DNA of 64,000 nucleotides from Nemopilema nomurai (taxonomy: Eukaryota; Cnidaria; Scyphozoa; Rhizostomeae; Rhizostomatidae): assembly GCA_003864495.1 (NCBI GenBank), contig ML133423.1, positions 293,575-357,574 on the forward strand. Reading direction: 5' to 3'. Below, in pieces: positions 26,924 to 38,464 of this stretch (its first letter is position 1; each line of letters begins with the position of its first letter). A model generated the notes under the pieces. The model was not told the origin of the DNA, made no database searches, and saw nothing but the letters and a program-made list of their open reading frames with translations. The position numbers were made by a program, and so were the translations under genes.

Positions 26924-29265
26924 GACTGCTGATGGGCCATGATGATGCCGTCTCGGAAAACGAACCCGGAAGTACTCGTGATCACATGATGCTCCACAGT
27001 ACATAGAGATTGAAAGGCTTTGTCAGTTCACGTTGAAATTTGAGCTGCATACCCGAAGAGGCCTTTATTGCAAAAAGCGAAGTAGAAGAAGTGGAACCAT
27101 TGGAAACAAGCTGCGGGTAAGGAAATTGTTGGTAAACGCTTATGATGTTATTGTAAACCGCTTTATTCCTTGTCGTGTTTTTGGGAGAGTCACATCGCGT
27201 TCATGAAATCTCCGTCCGACGTCCTTTAATTTTAGCCTTCATGAAAGTGTAGAATAGTTTTTCTTATTGGCGATAAACAACCGACTGATGGATGCTTCTT
27301 CCAGTTTGGTCTCGGCCGGGCATTTTGTAAGGCGAACTTACAGCCGTGTAAATAATATTTCCAACAAACTTTGCTTTAGTGTTCAACAAGGGACGTGTTT
27401 TGCAAGAGTGTTTACCGAAAGTGCTGAGAAGGTTTGGTGAAGAGATCTCTTCGTGGGGAGTGTGTATAGATATAAGGCCTAGCTTAAATAGCGAATTTCT
27501 GTAGTGCGGGATTAAATTATTCGATCAAACGAGAACAAGGCGTCAATAAAACCCGACCGTAACACAGTAACCTGATTTAATTCGGAAGAAGTTCAGCAGC
27601 AGCACAGTGTCAGAGTACGAAGTTTAAAGCCGTTGTGTTTTGTGGTACGAAGCAGCACAATGGCCAGATTCGAGTACACCACCATTTTAGCTTACTGAAG
27701 TACTTTTTCACCCGACACTCCTAGCATTTGCTAACGTTGGAAAATGACGATAAGTTAACAAAATGATTAGTTTCTGTAGAGGGCACTTTTTTCTCTGGAT
27801 GGGAGGATGAAAAATAAGGTAAATGAAGTAAAATATTTTAGAAGTTTTGTAAACAAAAAAAGTACCATTCAGTCTCTACAAGTCTTATTCAGCCCTCTTT
27901 CGGGACAAAGTTTTTGCCCATAATGCAAAAACAGACCAAAAGTTTAGTTCAAATCATCTCTGCAATTTGTAGCAGATTAAAGTGAAAGTGGAATATTATC
28001 TGACGACGATAAAGATGTAAAATTAAGCTCTAGGTCTTAACAAGGGCCGCTTCTACCGAAAAAGGTTGAAGAGAAATTTCGAAAAGGTGGAAGAAAAGAC
28101 TTGAGGAACTCTACCACCTTATCTTGTTGTATTTCTCTTTCGGATTTGATAGATGTTTTTAGTTTCATCATTTGGTCAATTGGTTTCATTTTCGCTTTAT
28201 TAAACCTACTATCAAATCATTTCTCTGAGCCTAAGCAAAACAATAAGTTAAACATGTTGACAAATTTGGGGTTACATGGGCGCATCTAAGGGATGGGGGG
28301 GGGGGGTTGTTGGGGTTACAAAACCCCCTAAACTCCTGTGCAGCTGTGATGTATGGACTTGCTCTTTAGAGCCCTTAAAAAAATTTTTAGTGAGATTTTG
28401 AGGAAGAATCGTAATAAAATAATGAATAGTAATTTTCAGAGGATGCAAAGATGTTGATGAAAGGGAAACAAAAAAATGTATTAACGAATGGAAATGGCAA
28501 ATTTATAGCTTATTTTTCAGTTGAGTAGAAAGCAAGCAGCCCTAACTAGAGCTCCAACTTTGTATGTGTCAGAGCCTGAAAAGACCCAACAATTTCTAAT
28601 ATCTTAATCATTTCAGGTCCCAATGAATATTTTGGATTATATTGAGTGTTTAATTAGGAGAAATTGAAGAAAAACGAAGAAGTCATGAAAATTTCGCAGG
28701 AGTGTAATGATGTAACTGAAAGTGAAACTCGCACAGGATGACGTGTGATTATTTTGAATTGAATTTAATGGCTACACCTCTGAGGTGCCCAGTTGCGCAT
28801 GACGTCATCTCCTGCTCCAGGCTGAGGCTTTCAGAGGCAGATGTGCTAATATTTCAAAATTTTCTTAAACTCGCCCCTCCAAAACGATGACTGTGAGAGG
28901 GGGCAACGGGGGCGTTTGCCCCTTCTGCCTCCAATAAAAGCTTAACCTCTCCTAATCCTTTTGCTCCCTGCCGCAAGCATATACAGATACCCCTGTTTCT
29001 TTGCGTTCTTCTTGTTTATAGCCACTACAAATTGTTGTTCTTTAAGCTATTTTCATAATTTTCGCCGCGTTGACATTTCTTGATAATCATTTGTTTGCCC
29101 ACGTTACATCACAAACTCCTAGAGACCATTGTCATACGTAGTCTCTATAAATATTCCCAAATTCTTCCCTTTATGCGATTCCGGTACTAGGTAGCACGTG
29201 AAAACCCCTATGTAGTTCAGCATTTTTCTTGCCAGGCTTCAACTGCTCACGTGGTAATACAAGAC
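26924..29265. other. Intergenic region between divergent NUP210 and MPEG1
   Basis: I see no convincing exon. It should contain the MPEG1 promoter at its right end; NUP210 is transcribed away to the left. The only repeat noted is a 12-G run at 28295-28306. Short open frames here lack splice logic or any family resemblance. Confidence 0.45.
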
Positions 29266-32200
29266 ATGGAGCTGCAAGTTGTCTTCGCGCTATTTACTGT
29301 TGGCTCTCTGTTCACGAATTCACTGGTGCAAGGAGATCCGAATGCAGTGCAAACAAAGGCTGGAAGGGTCGGCACTTTATTTAACTGTGGAGATGGAAAC
29401 CTCAAGCGACTTGAGGTACTGCCTGGAGGAGGATGGGATAATCTCCGGAACGTGGATATGGGCAGAATAACATACTTCAACTACTCGCTATGCAAAACGA
29501 CGGAAGATGGAATGTACTTTCTGCCAGATAACACATTTGTCATACCGCTGAAGGAGAGCAAAGTGCAGACATTCGCTAGCCTGTATGATCACTGGACCAA
29601 CTTCTCCTCGACAACAGCAACAACGATAAATGCCGAAGCGCATGGCTCGTTCTTCTTCGGGTCCATTAGCGGCTCTTATTCTACCAGCCATCGGTCGGTG
29701 AAGAAGTCTCAGGTCGAGGACAAGTCCTTCACCACCAGGGTGCAGCTACGTCACACAGTTTACAAAGTGATGGTCCAACCAGACTGCCAGCTGGACCCCG
29801 CATTCAAAAGGAGGCTGATGGAGATTGCGGCTCACATCCAAAGCAACGGCAAGCGGCAAGCAGCCTATTTGGCGGATCAGCTGATCAGAGACTTCGGCAC
29901 GCACGTGGTGACAGCCATTGACGCAGGAGCAGTGATTGCTCGCGTGGAGAACGTCAAGACGTCGTTCAAATACGATTACAAGGAGGACGACAGCAAGATC
30001 AAGGCTGCAGCCAGCGCCTCCTTTTTCAAGGTATTCGGGATCAGCGGCTCGTACAGCAAGTCAGTCAATCAGACATTCATCGACCAGTATTTAGGGAACG
30101 TGACCAACAGTTATACGGAGACCTGGGGCGGGCTGCCCTTCCAGGCCAATTTCTCCGTCAATACATGGACAGCTGCGTTGAGAAACAACCTGGTGGCCGT
30201 CGACCGGGCCGGGGACCCGCTGCACTTTGTCATCACGTCGGCCGTGTTGCCCGAGCTGCCGGAGCCGACACTCTGGGACTTGGCCAGCGTGGTGGAGAAT
30301 GCGATCAAGCAGTACTACTCTCATAACCGATACCTCGGCTGTATGACACCTAGCTCGCAAAACTTCAACTTCCAAGCTAATGAAGATGACGGGACATGCT
30401 CGGCCAAGTCAACAAACTTCACGTTCGGCGGTATCTACCAGACCTGCACAGTGCAAGGATCGCCTGGTCACAATCCATGCGCGGGATACCTGCAGTTGAA
30501 CCCAAAGACACGCGCATACAAATGCCCGAGCTCCTATCAAGCCGTGAAGGTTCTTGAAGGAACGACCTCTTCCAACTGTCACAGAAGCTGCGACGGGTCA
30601 TGGTTCTGGCGTCACTGCAGCACAGACTGTGGCCATGGCGTCTTTGCAACGTACTGGTGCGTCGCTACGAAAAACATCCCCCAGTCATCAGGCTTCCTGT
30701 TTGGGGGCATGTACTCCAAGTCGCTCGCGAATCCAGTGACAAAGGCCCAACGCTGCCCCCCAAAGTTCTACCCCCAACAGTTCGGGGCCACGATGAAGGT
30801 CTGTATAAGCGATGACTACGAGCTAGCGGCCCGATATTCCATTAGTTTCGGTGGCTTTTTTAGCTGTGCCAGTGGCAATCCATTGTCCTTGGTGCACGAT
30901 GCTTCCTTTTCGCTGCAAGAGCTAATGTCGTACAAGTCAACCGATGGGTTAGGGTCACTCCCTGTGAGCGTGTTCATGTACCAGCAGGGTCCGAAGAGTT
31001 GGCCTAAGCATTGTCCAAGCGGCTTCAGCCAACACCTCGCTGCTATTGAAAACAACTGCGAAATCATGTTCTGTGTGAAAGCAAAGGCATTCTCTGTTCA
31101 AGGCCTCCCACCAATACGCAGACCCCCGTTCTCAGAAGCTCCCGGACTTAGTAGTAACACAACTGTTCCACTGGTGATTGTAAACAACGACAGGGGGAAG
31201 GTTTATTTCCAGGACATGGAGACATCGCTATGGCACATGGCCACCAAAAGGTAAGACGGCTGGCTATGTTTTCACTTTACATTGAAGACACTTTGACAAA
31301 AATTAACGTAATTGACGTTGCATCTCTTTCGTGTCAGTCTAGCGAGTTTTTTATGCTTGGCTTTAAGCCCTTTCTCCTTAAAAAAAAACAAAGAGGCGGC
31401 CAAAACGGTAAATAGAGGCCGTAAATGTTGCTTAGAGAACCGTTTTTAGACATCCTTCAACATGTGACAATCAACCATTAATGTCCCTAGGAGCCTTGAG
31501 TCGGTTTAATGTAACAATTTCAAGTGAGGCTTCTGTTACGAGACAAATGTCTCGTTTTATCAATCGTTTTCCAAAATTTATCTATCGTTTTCCCGAATCC
31601 GGTATGAAGTGAATCCGGTATGAAGTGAATCCAGTATGAAGTGAATCCGGTATGAAGTGAATCCGGTATGAAGTGAATCCGGTATGAAGTGAATCTGGTA
31701 TGAAGTGAATCCGGTATGAAGTGAATCCGGTATGAAGTGAATCTGGTATGAAGTGAATCCGGTGTGAAGTGAATCCGGTGTGAAGTGAATCCGGTATGAA
31801 GTGAATCCGGTATGAAGTGAATCCGGTATGAAGTGGATCCGGTATGAAGTGAATCCGGTATGAAGTGAATCCCGTATGAAGTGAATCCGGTATGAAGTGA
31901 ATCCGGTATGAAGTGAATCCGGTATGAAGTGAATCCGGTATGAGGTGAATCCGGTGTGAAGTGAATCCGGTATGAAGTGAATCCGGTATGAAGTGAATCC
32001 GGTATGAAGTGAATCCGGTATGAAGTGAATCCGGTATGAAGTGAATCCGGTATGAAGTGAATCCGGTATGAAGTGAATCCGGTATGAAGTGAATCAGGTA
32101 TCATGTAAACGGTGCTTGATACAAAACTTACCCAATGCAAATATTGGCCAACTCATTTACCAATTCTCTCCCTAGCAACATCGAGAGTATCAGCAATTAC

Positions 32201-32428
32201 AGCGGGCTCAGCGACTTCAGGAGTGGATCTTCCGCTGCAAAGGACGATGGGATTGGTCCAGGTGCTGCCGCTGCGATCTCAGTCGTAAGCACGTTGGCGC
32301 TCGCTCTGATCGTTCTTCTACTGTTCACCAAGTGCAAACTGGGGAGGAGCAAGTCCCGGGAGCAGCTTCTAAGATCCATTGATCGTTACGACGGGATACC
32401 CCATGGCGTTGCTGAAAATGCGCAGTGA
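29266..32428 (+). CDS. MPEG1: MPEG1/perforin-2-like MACPF membrane protein, two exons
   Basis: Pore-forming innate-immune effector of the macrophage-expressed gene 1 family, which acts on microbes inside phagosomes. Exons are 29266-31250 and 32176-32428; the codon is split 2+1 across a GTAAGA donor and a CTAG acceptor, and the product is 745 residues (human family member about 716). The start is the ATG at 29266, followed by a hydrophobic signal peptide. The MACPF domain covers about residues 25-350, with the family signature DFGTHVVTAIDAGA near residue 210. The second, Cys-rich P2-type region carries three FGG motifs (FGGIYQTC, FGGMY, FGGFFSC). Exon 2 encodes the membrane segment (AAAAISVVSTLALALIVLLL) and a short basic tail. 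AATAAA lies 31 bases past the stop. I recall mammalian MPEG1 as uninterrupted in its coding region, so the intron is notable. The family is sure; function is inferred from it. Confidence 0.93.
31595..32103. repeat. 16-bp minisatellite, about 31 copies, inside the MPEG1 intron
   Basis: The unit GAATCCGGTATGAAGT is repeated head to tail with scattered single-base variants. It occupies over half of the intron 31251-32175. Because three units make 48 bases, the array stays open in reading frames by arithmetic alone; I do not treat the antisense 206-residue frame as a gene. Confidence 0.95.
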
Positions 32429-32458
32429 GAGAGCTCACAGCTTTAGAAGTGTGATTGG

Positions 32459-32464
32459 AATAAA
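32459..32464 (+). terminator. Polyadenylation signal AATAAA of MPEG1
   Basis: AATAAA 31 bases after the MPEG1 stop codon, followed by an A-rich stretch. Confidence 0.65.
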
Positions 32465-34209
32465 AAAAAATTAAAAACATTGAAAAATATTTCTAATATA
32501 ATAGTAGTTGGCCTTTTCTTAAAGATTTTTCCCTTTCAAAGTATTTGCTTATGTTTGCCGCTGTAATTATAATTGTTTTTGTCCAAAGACCATAAGCTGG
32601 GCTTCGTGATGCCACCAAATCTTTCTGTTTCTTCTTGTTCTAGCTTCAAGGGCTTAGCTAATTGCTTTGATAGCTAGTAGCAAATCTGCCAGATGGTATA
32701 ATAAGATGGGCTAGGGTCATCAACGCATTATTGCAGGCGAGAACTAGATTGTCCCTAAGTAAAAATTGGAGCCAACTAAAGTGACTGTCGAGACAAGTTG
32801 TGAAAAATTTAGGCCAAACAATAGGTACCAATGGGGGTACTGGTTCGCTTCAAAGAATGGGGTATCGAGGGCACTAGCTTCAGGTGGACAAGTATCTACT
32901 CTGTAGATTAAATGAGTTGTGAAAAAGTATTCATTTCTCCGATGCTACGTTAATAAAAGAGGTTTCGTCGTTTTCACGGGCTCTTCATAATACCCTGATT
33001 GAGTCTATCCATTAAAACGAATAAAATGGAAGCAGTATTTGTAAGTTTATGAGTTTTTAGGCAAAGAATAATTGTAAATCTGTCTATTGCGATCTTGCTA
33101 TGGAATTGGAATCAGAATCTATTTAGTGGATATTGTCTTTTCGTTTATGGATGGTATTAATTAAAGCAGTAATATACTATTTGCATGTATTCATATTTCC
33201 TTGGTAAATGTGACAAAAAATAGAGGGAATTCTTTTTCACTCAATTTGATTACAGATATCGAAAAGTGTGATTTCTTTTCTTTCTTAAAAAAGCAACAAC
33301 GTTACCAGCAATGTGTTCTTAAAAAAGATTTTCACTTTCTGCAAAGCAACGAACCTATCCTTGATCTTCTATAACTAACAGAATTAAGCTCTCTGTCGTT
33401 GTTCTTTATAATTTAGATCTACTAAGGTGAGGCTTGTGCGTCAATTCAAGTAGCTTGCCAGTTGATAACTGTTAATAATCAAGATTCTACCTACAAGCTA
33501 AATTCAAGTTGACATTCGTTTAAAATAACAAGCTAGGATTGTTTGTCAGGTTAAAATCACGCGAAAAGTTTAATGTGTCTCACTTCCGAGAAAAACCAAG
33601 AGCCTCAGTTTCCAAGAAATGTATTGGTAAATCTAGAATCAGGTGGGCTCTTGATTCTAGTAAATTTCAATAAAACAAGACCTGAATAAGATATATGATG
33701 GAGAATGTGGTGGCGGGTACACAGAACTAACTTATGCAGATCGCAATTCTTCCCAAGTCCTTCAGAGTAGTAAGCCTGCAATTCATTGAATATCAAACAA
33801 TATTTAAGCAAGGACGTTTTCAATCTCAAGAAGAGATGAAGAAAGCGTTTTTAATTCAAGTATCTTTTGCATAGCCAATATTTCTACAAATCTTTGGCAA
33901 CATCTGAAATGTTCTATGCAATAACTGAATGAAACGCAACAAGAATAAAGTTCATCTAAAAACCTATTATATCTCAACACTTTCAAAATAACTTTGGCAC
34001 TGTCACAATTTCTGCAAATATTTGGCAAACACTGAATCAGAAGTGAAAATATGCCTCTGTTGCTAGGCACGCAAGATCAGCTTTGATCACTGCACAGGAG
34101 CTTTCGCAAGCACAGTCCTGTTCCAAGAAACGTCACTGGGGTGTTTTTAAGCGGGTTCAGACATACAAATGCTGCAATTGCAAGTCCACAGATTTCCAAT
34201 TTCATCATT
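32465..34209. other. Intergenic region between MPEG1 and the F-box gene
   Basis: AT-rich sequence with no exon I can support. It should contain the promoter and 5' UTR of the F-box gene at its right end. Confidence 0.45.
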
Positions 34210-37200
34210 ATGGACACAATTGACGACGAAGAGGCTCGCAAACTTGCTGCCGAGTGGCTGACTTCTATAAAGGCGAGTGTTGGTTTGACTGCCTCCAACG
34301 ATGCCAGCGATTTAGGCCGTCCGAGAACTTCACAGACCTTGTCGAAGCAGGTGCTAGGTAACTATGATGTAAGCAACCAAAACGACCACAGTGGATGCCC
34401 TACCAGCGCTTATCAAGCCAAGGATCAATATGCAGAACATAAGTCAGCGTATGCGGGAAATGGCTCCAGTAAAAAGTCGACTGCCATAGATGAGAATACT
34501 GAAAAGCTCAACCTGAAGTCGACGGTACGACAAGTTGCCGGGAACGGTTTTGACATGATTTATGGCCAGGTAGAATCAACAAAGGAACAATCCCAAAAAA
34601 TGCTAGCTACAGATCACAGAGGGCATGTATCTACAGATGAACTTTGTGATATTTGGGACTTTAATGATGAGCAGCGGGAAAAAGCAAAGAGCTACCTACA
34701 AACAGGTATTGCAAATCCTGTTGGATTTGCGAGGGATTATATTCAAGAAAAAGAAAATGTTCATTCGCTACCATGTAGAACTGAGCCAGAGGTGTCTTCA
34801 TATGATTCAGCCAATGGCGTGTTCATGGAATCTCCTTTATTTAGCTTTGATGAAGCTTTTATTGAAAATGGGAGTGAAGAAGTGAAAACTCAACAGAAAA
34901 AATCAGAAATTGTAGATGCGTCCTATAAATTTAAAATATGTGCAAGTTGTGGTGAAAAAAATGAAGTGGAAGCTAATTGGTGTGAGGAATGTGGGAAAGC
35001 AATTATTTCAGCCAAAATAACAAATGGATCAACAAAGGAAGAACCAAAGTTGTGCATCAAGAACACAACAAGCGATGCAGTGCCCATTCACAAGGCTTTT
35101 ACTTCGAAATTGAATCCAAATTGTGCAGAATTTGTTTCAGCCTATTCAGATAAAAAAAAGACGATGCCACTTTCACCAATGTCAGATCATTCAATGGATT
35201 TTCCCAACAGAAATACCCCTAAGTCAGTGCCTTCTCATGGCTTTCATATGATTACAGAAGAAAGGAAGCCCCTTACAATAAGACAACAAAAGTTTGCAAA
35301 TATTGCTGGGCAAGAATTGGATCGCTCAAGGCCATCAAGCTTTACTGATGGTTTCAAGTATGAGTCAAGGAGAAATAGAAAAGCAAGAGAATCAGAGAGA
35401 AGGAGATGCAATAAACAAAGAATTTCTCCTTGTAGCATTGATATCTTTAATCAAAGTCCAAACAGCTCAGAAGCTGGCTCTTTTAAAGATGCACATGACA
35501 GCAAAACTTATCATCAGCAAAATGGTAATCTGCATATGTATGGCAGTCCAAGTTCTTTTAATAACATTTACGACTGCCATGGCAATCAAGCCACTTTCTG
35601 CGCTTCAACTGTTGACCAAGGCCAAGTTTTACATGATTTTATGAATCCTCAGCTCTTTTATCAACCTGTAGATGGTAGATCTGCAGATCCTGCTATGACA
35701 ACTCCAAATCTGGTGCATTGTCCTGTGCCTTCGCAAATATTAGGCGTTTCTGGGGGTACTCAGTCATATACCTATGATGCACCTGTTATAGAGAGCCCGC
35801 AGGGGTATTCAACTTTTGATGGTGCAGAGTTTTCAAAGGTATTTGTCCAGTCAACGTTGCAGCAACAGATGGAAAACACTTATGGCAACTGGAATGCTCC
35901 TGGCACCATGAACTGGGCTGATCCACGATATTTGGACTTTTATCATCCACAGTTTAGTGCCCCTGTTAATGTGGGCAAGGACCAGTACCAAAGGGTTTAC
36001 AGGAAAAAAAGGGTATTCAACTCTGGAATAGAGACACCAAGAACACCAAAAGCTGTTCTTCCAAGGTTCAAAAGTACCAAAGAAAAACTGCAAGGGAACC
36101 AGAATCATAAGCAAGGGGTAGAAAAGGTTTTTTTGTCTGTGAGTATTTTATTTGATTGTCTTAAGGGCTGTTTTTATTTCACGCTGGTGCTGACGATTTC
36201 AGGCTTCTTAATTTTCAGGTTTTTTCTTCTAGCTTTATCTAGACTTTATTCTATCTATAGCCTTATTAATCTTCACAATATTATAACGTATATATAACTT
36301 CAATAATAGGTTGATTTCAGTGAGACTGTATGATGTTTGAATAGCAATTTTTACTTTTATCTACATTTCCTCTTGTTTCTAGGAAAACAAAAATCCTTCC
36401 AGTGAAAAACATAAGCCAGCTTCTATGGATGCCAGCAAGTTTTCACCTGTCTACATTCCTCCACTCAAGTTAGAAGGTAGTCTGATTTTGGTTAATTTGC
36501 CTTTGTACAGTGGGCTGGTCATTGTCGTTTTCCACAAACTAATTCTGATTAGAGTTTCCCCCTAACTATTAGCTTTTCTGACTCACTAACTTCTTGGCAT
36601 AATCTTGAGATTAAAATCTGATTCAAAGAAGGAATGTTCTAGACAGAAGGCTGAGAAGTTTACAACCTAACCCTAATAAATTGGTTAACTAATTTTTTCA
36701 GGGAACATTATCAGCTAATTCTCTAATTAACGTTGTTTGCTACTTGTACAACTCGAAAGACATTTGAATTTTACAAGTTTTACTTGACTACTGGTTGTCT
36801 TATCCACATATTTATGATGTTTTGGGTCGCCTTTGATTTCTTTGCCTAGTAGGTCATTCTATGACAGGTTTAATCTGGAGATAGGAAAGGACTTGATGGT
36901 TTCATGTTCCAACCATGCAAATAGGTCAAGAATGCAGAAACCAGGCTGCAACACAAGAATGTTTTCACATGAGAACAGTCATTTATAAACATTTGTATTT
37001 CTCCCCCAGATCTTGACAACTATGATCAGATTCTTACTTTGGTATGTAATTATGGACAAAGCGAATTTTAGATTGACTTTTTACATCAAAGATTGATAAG
37101 CAAAAATGGTATCAGATTTATTGTGCTGTTGTAAGGCCATAAATAGCTATTGACAAGATCTTTTTAAGCATGTTGCAGTGGAAAAGTAGATTGAGAAAAG

Positions 37201-38178
37201 AAGATGTAAGATTTGCTGCCTAAACACGTAAATGATTCATTGCTACTTTTTGTTTGACTTTTTGCTACTTTTTGTGAGGTTTACCTAATTTTGGAATTCA
37301 ATTCTGTATAAAACATGGAGACTTTTTTGAAGCGGTGCTAGTTTCCTTTTGTCTTAAGGTCAGATATTTGGGGTTACACCATTTTAAACTTATTTTAAAT
37401 ATATCACTTAGCCTGGGCCTTAAATATATCTGTTTATCTAAAAAATTAACATAAATCAAACAAGGTCAATTTTATTTTCAGATAAGAACCTCAAGAGATG
37501 CAGAATTACCATATCTCTGCCTTCCCGAAGAAATATTGTTGTACATTCTGTCATTCTTGTCAAAGTCAGATTTATGCAGATGTGCTCGTGTTTGCAAACA
37601 GTTCAACAGGATTTCAATGGATGAATCATTATGTAAGTTTTGAATGCTGGATTTCTGGTTCAATGTTTTCAAATTTGTGACACAGGATAATTGGCTGATG
37701 AGAAGTCATTAAAGAATTTCCAGTATACCATCGTTTCATTGAGTTAGATTTAATATAAAAATAGATTTGCTATCTTCAAATTAGATTGTTAACTATTAGA
37801 ATCTAGCTATCTAATAGAAACTTATTTGCATTAAATTCTATCAAATGCAATTCACAGTACTTCAGAATATTTCAGTTCAAAGAGTGCAATGTTTGGATTA
37901 GATTTTTGTTTATATTGTTCCTTTATTGATTTTTGCTTGTAACATTTTCCTTACTGACTCATTGCATTTGTAAGCAATTAGCAACAGTTTACATAAATCT
38001 ATTGCTTGAAATCCTGACTAAAAATATTCTACATTCAAGGGAAAGAGATAGTCATAAGAAAGAATAACAACATCACAGACGACACACTGGAGTGTATTGC
38101 AAAGAAAAGTCCCGTCTCCCTAACAATAACTCAGTGCAATGGTAGCAACATCACAGAGAATGGATTGCGCAGTCTATT
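34210..38178 (+). CDS. Zinc-ribbon + F-box + LRR protein, 3' end lost at the N
   Basis: Likely substrate receptor of an SCF ubiquitin ligase. Exons: 34210 to 36126 (or 36117), 36383-36476, 37010-37041, 37482-37632, and 38040 to the N at 38179; phases agree across the last four. Exon 1 starts MDTIDDEEARKLAAEW and is mostly low-complexity and Ser/Asn-rich, but holds a zinc ribbon near residues 241-264 (CASCG, 10-residue spacer, WCEEC). The 37482 exon encodes an F-box (LPEEILLYILSFL, CARVCKQFNRIS), completed across the next junction as DESLWKEI. The last exon reads like LRRs (NITDDTLECIAKKSP, ITENGLRSLF) and stops where the assembly breaks. The start is the first ATG of the long frame. I do not recognise a named orthologue. 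F-box and ribbon are clear; ligase function is inferred. Confidence 0.8.
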
Positions 38179-38179
38179 N
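38179..38179. other. Single N: assembly gap or contig join
   Basis: The only ambiguous base noticed in the window. It sits inside an F-box gene exon, exactly at the left edge of the first 13.2-kb unit. The sequence to its right (ACAACCATCTGATTGGGG) recurs at 51404. Confidence 0.95.
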
Positions 38180-38464
38180 ACAACCATCTGATTGGGGTAA
38201 CTATACAACCAACATTATTCTTTTTTGAAATGCTGCACATTGTGTTACAACATTTTGGTTAGTTTTTACTTATTGTAAGCTTGGTAGGCTGTTTTATTCT
38301 TGCTTGTGCCTGATGTTCTTTTTAAAATGACTCCGTCCTTCAGAAAGATTTTGGGCAATTTCATATTTAAAATGACTGTATAAGCTTATCTTATATCCAA
38401 TTTCATATTGTGGGTCAGCTATTAAGATATCTTATACAGATCTTATACAAACACAAAAACTTAC

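Noticed and set aside
31520..32140. A 206-residue antisense open frame of 16-residue repeats (FTSYRIHF...)
   Set aside because: It is the arithmetic product of a 16-bp minisatellite (three units make 48 bases) lying inside the MPEG1 intron.
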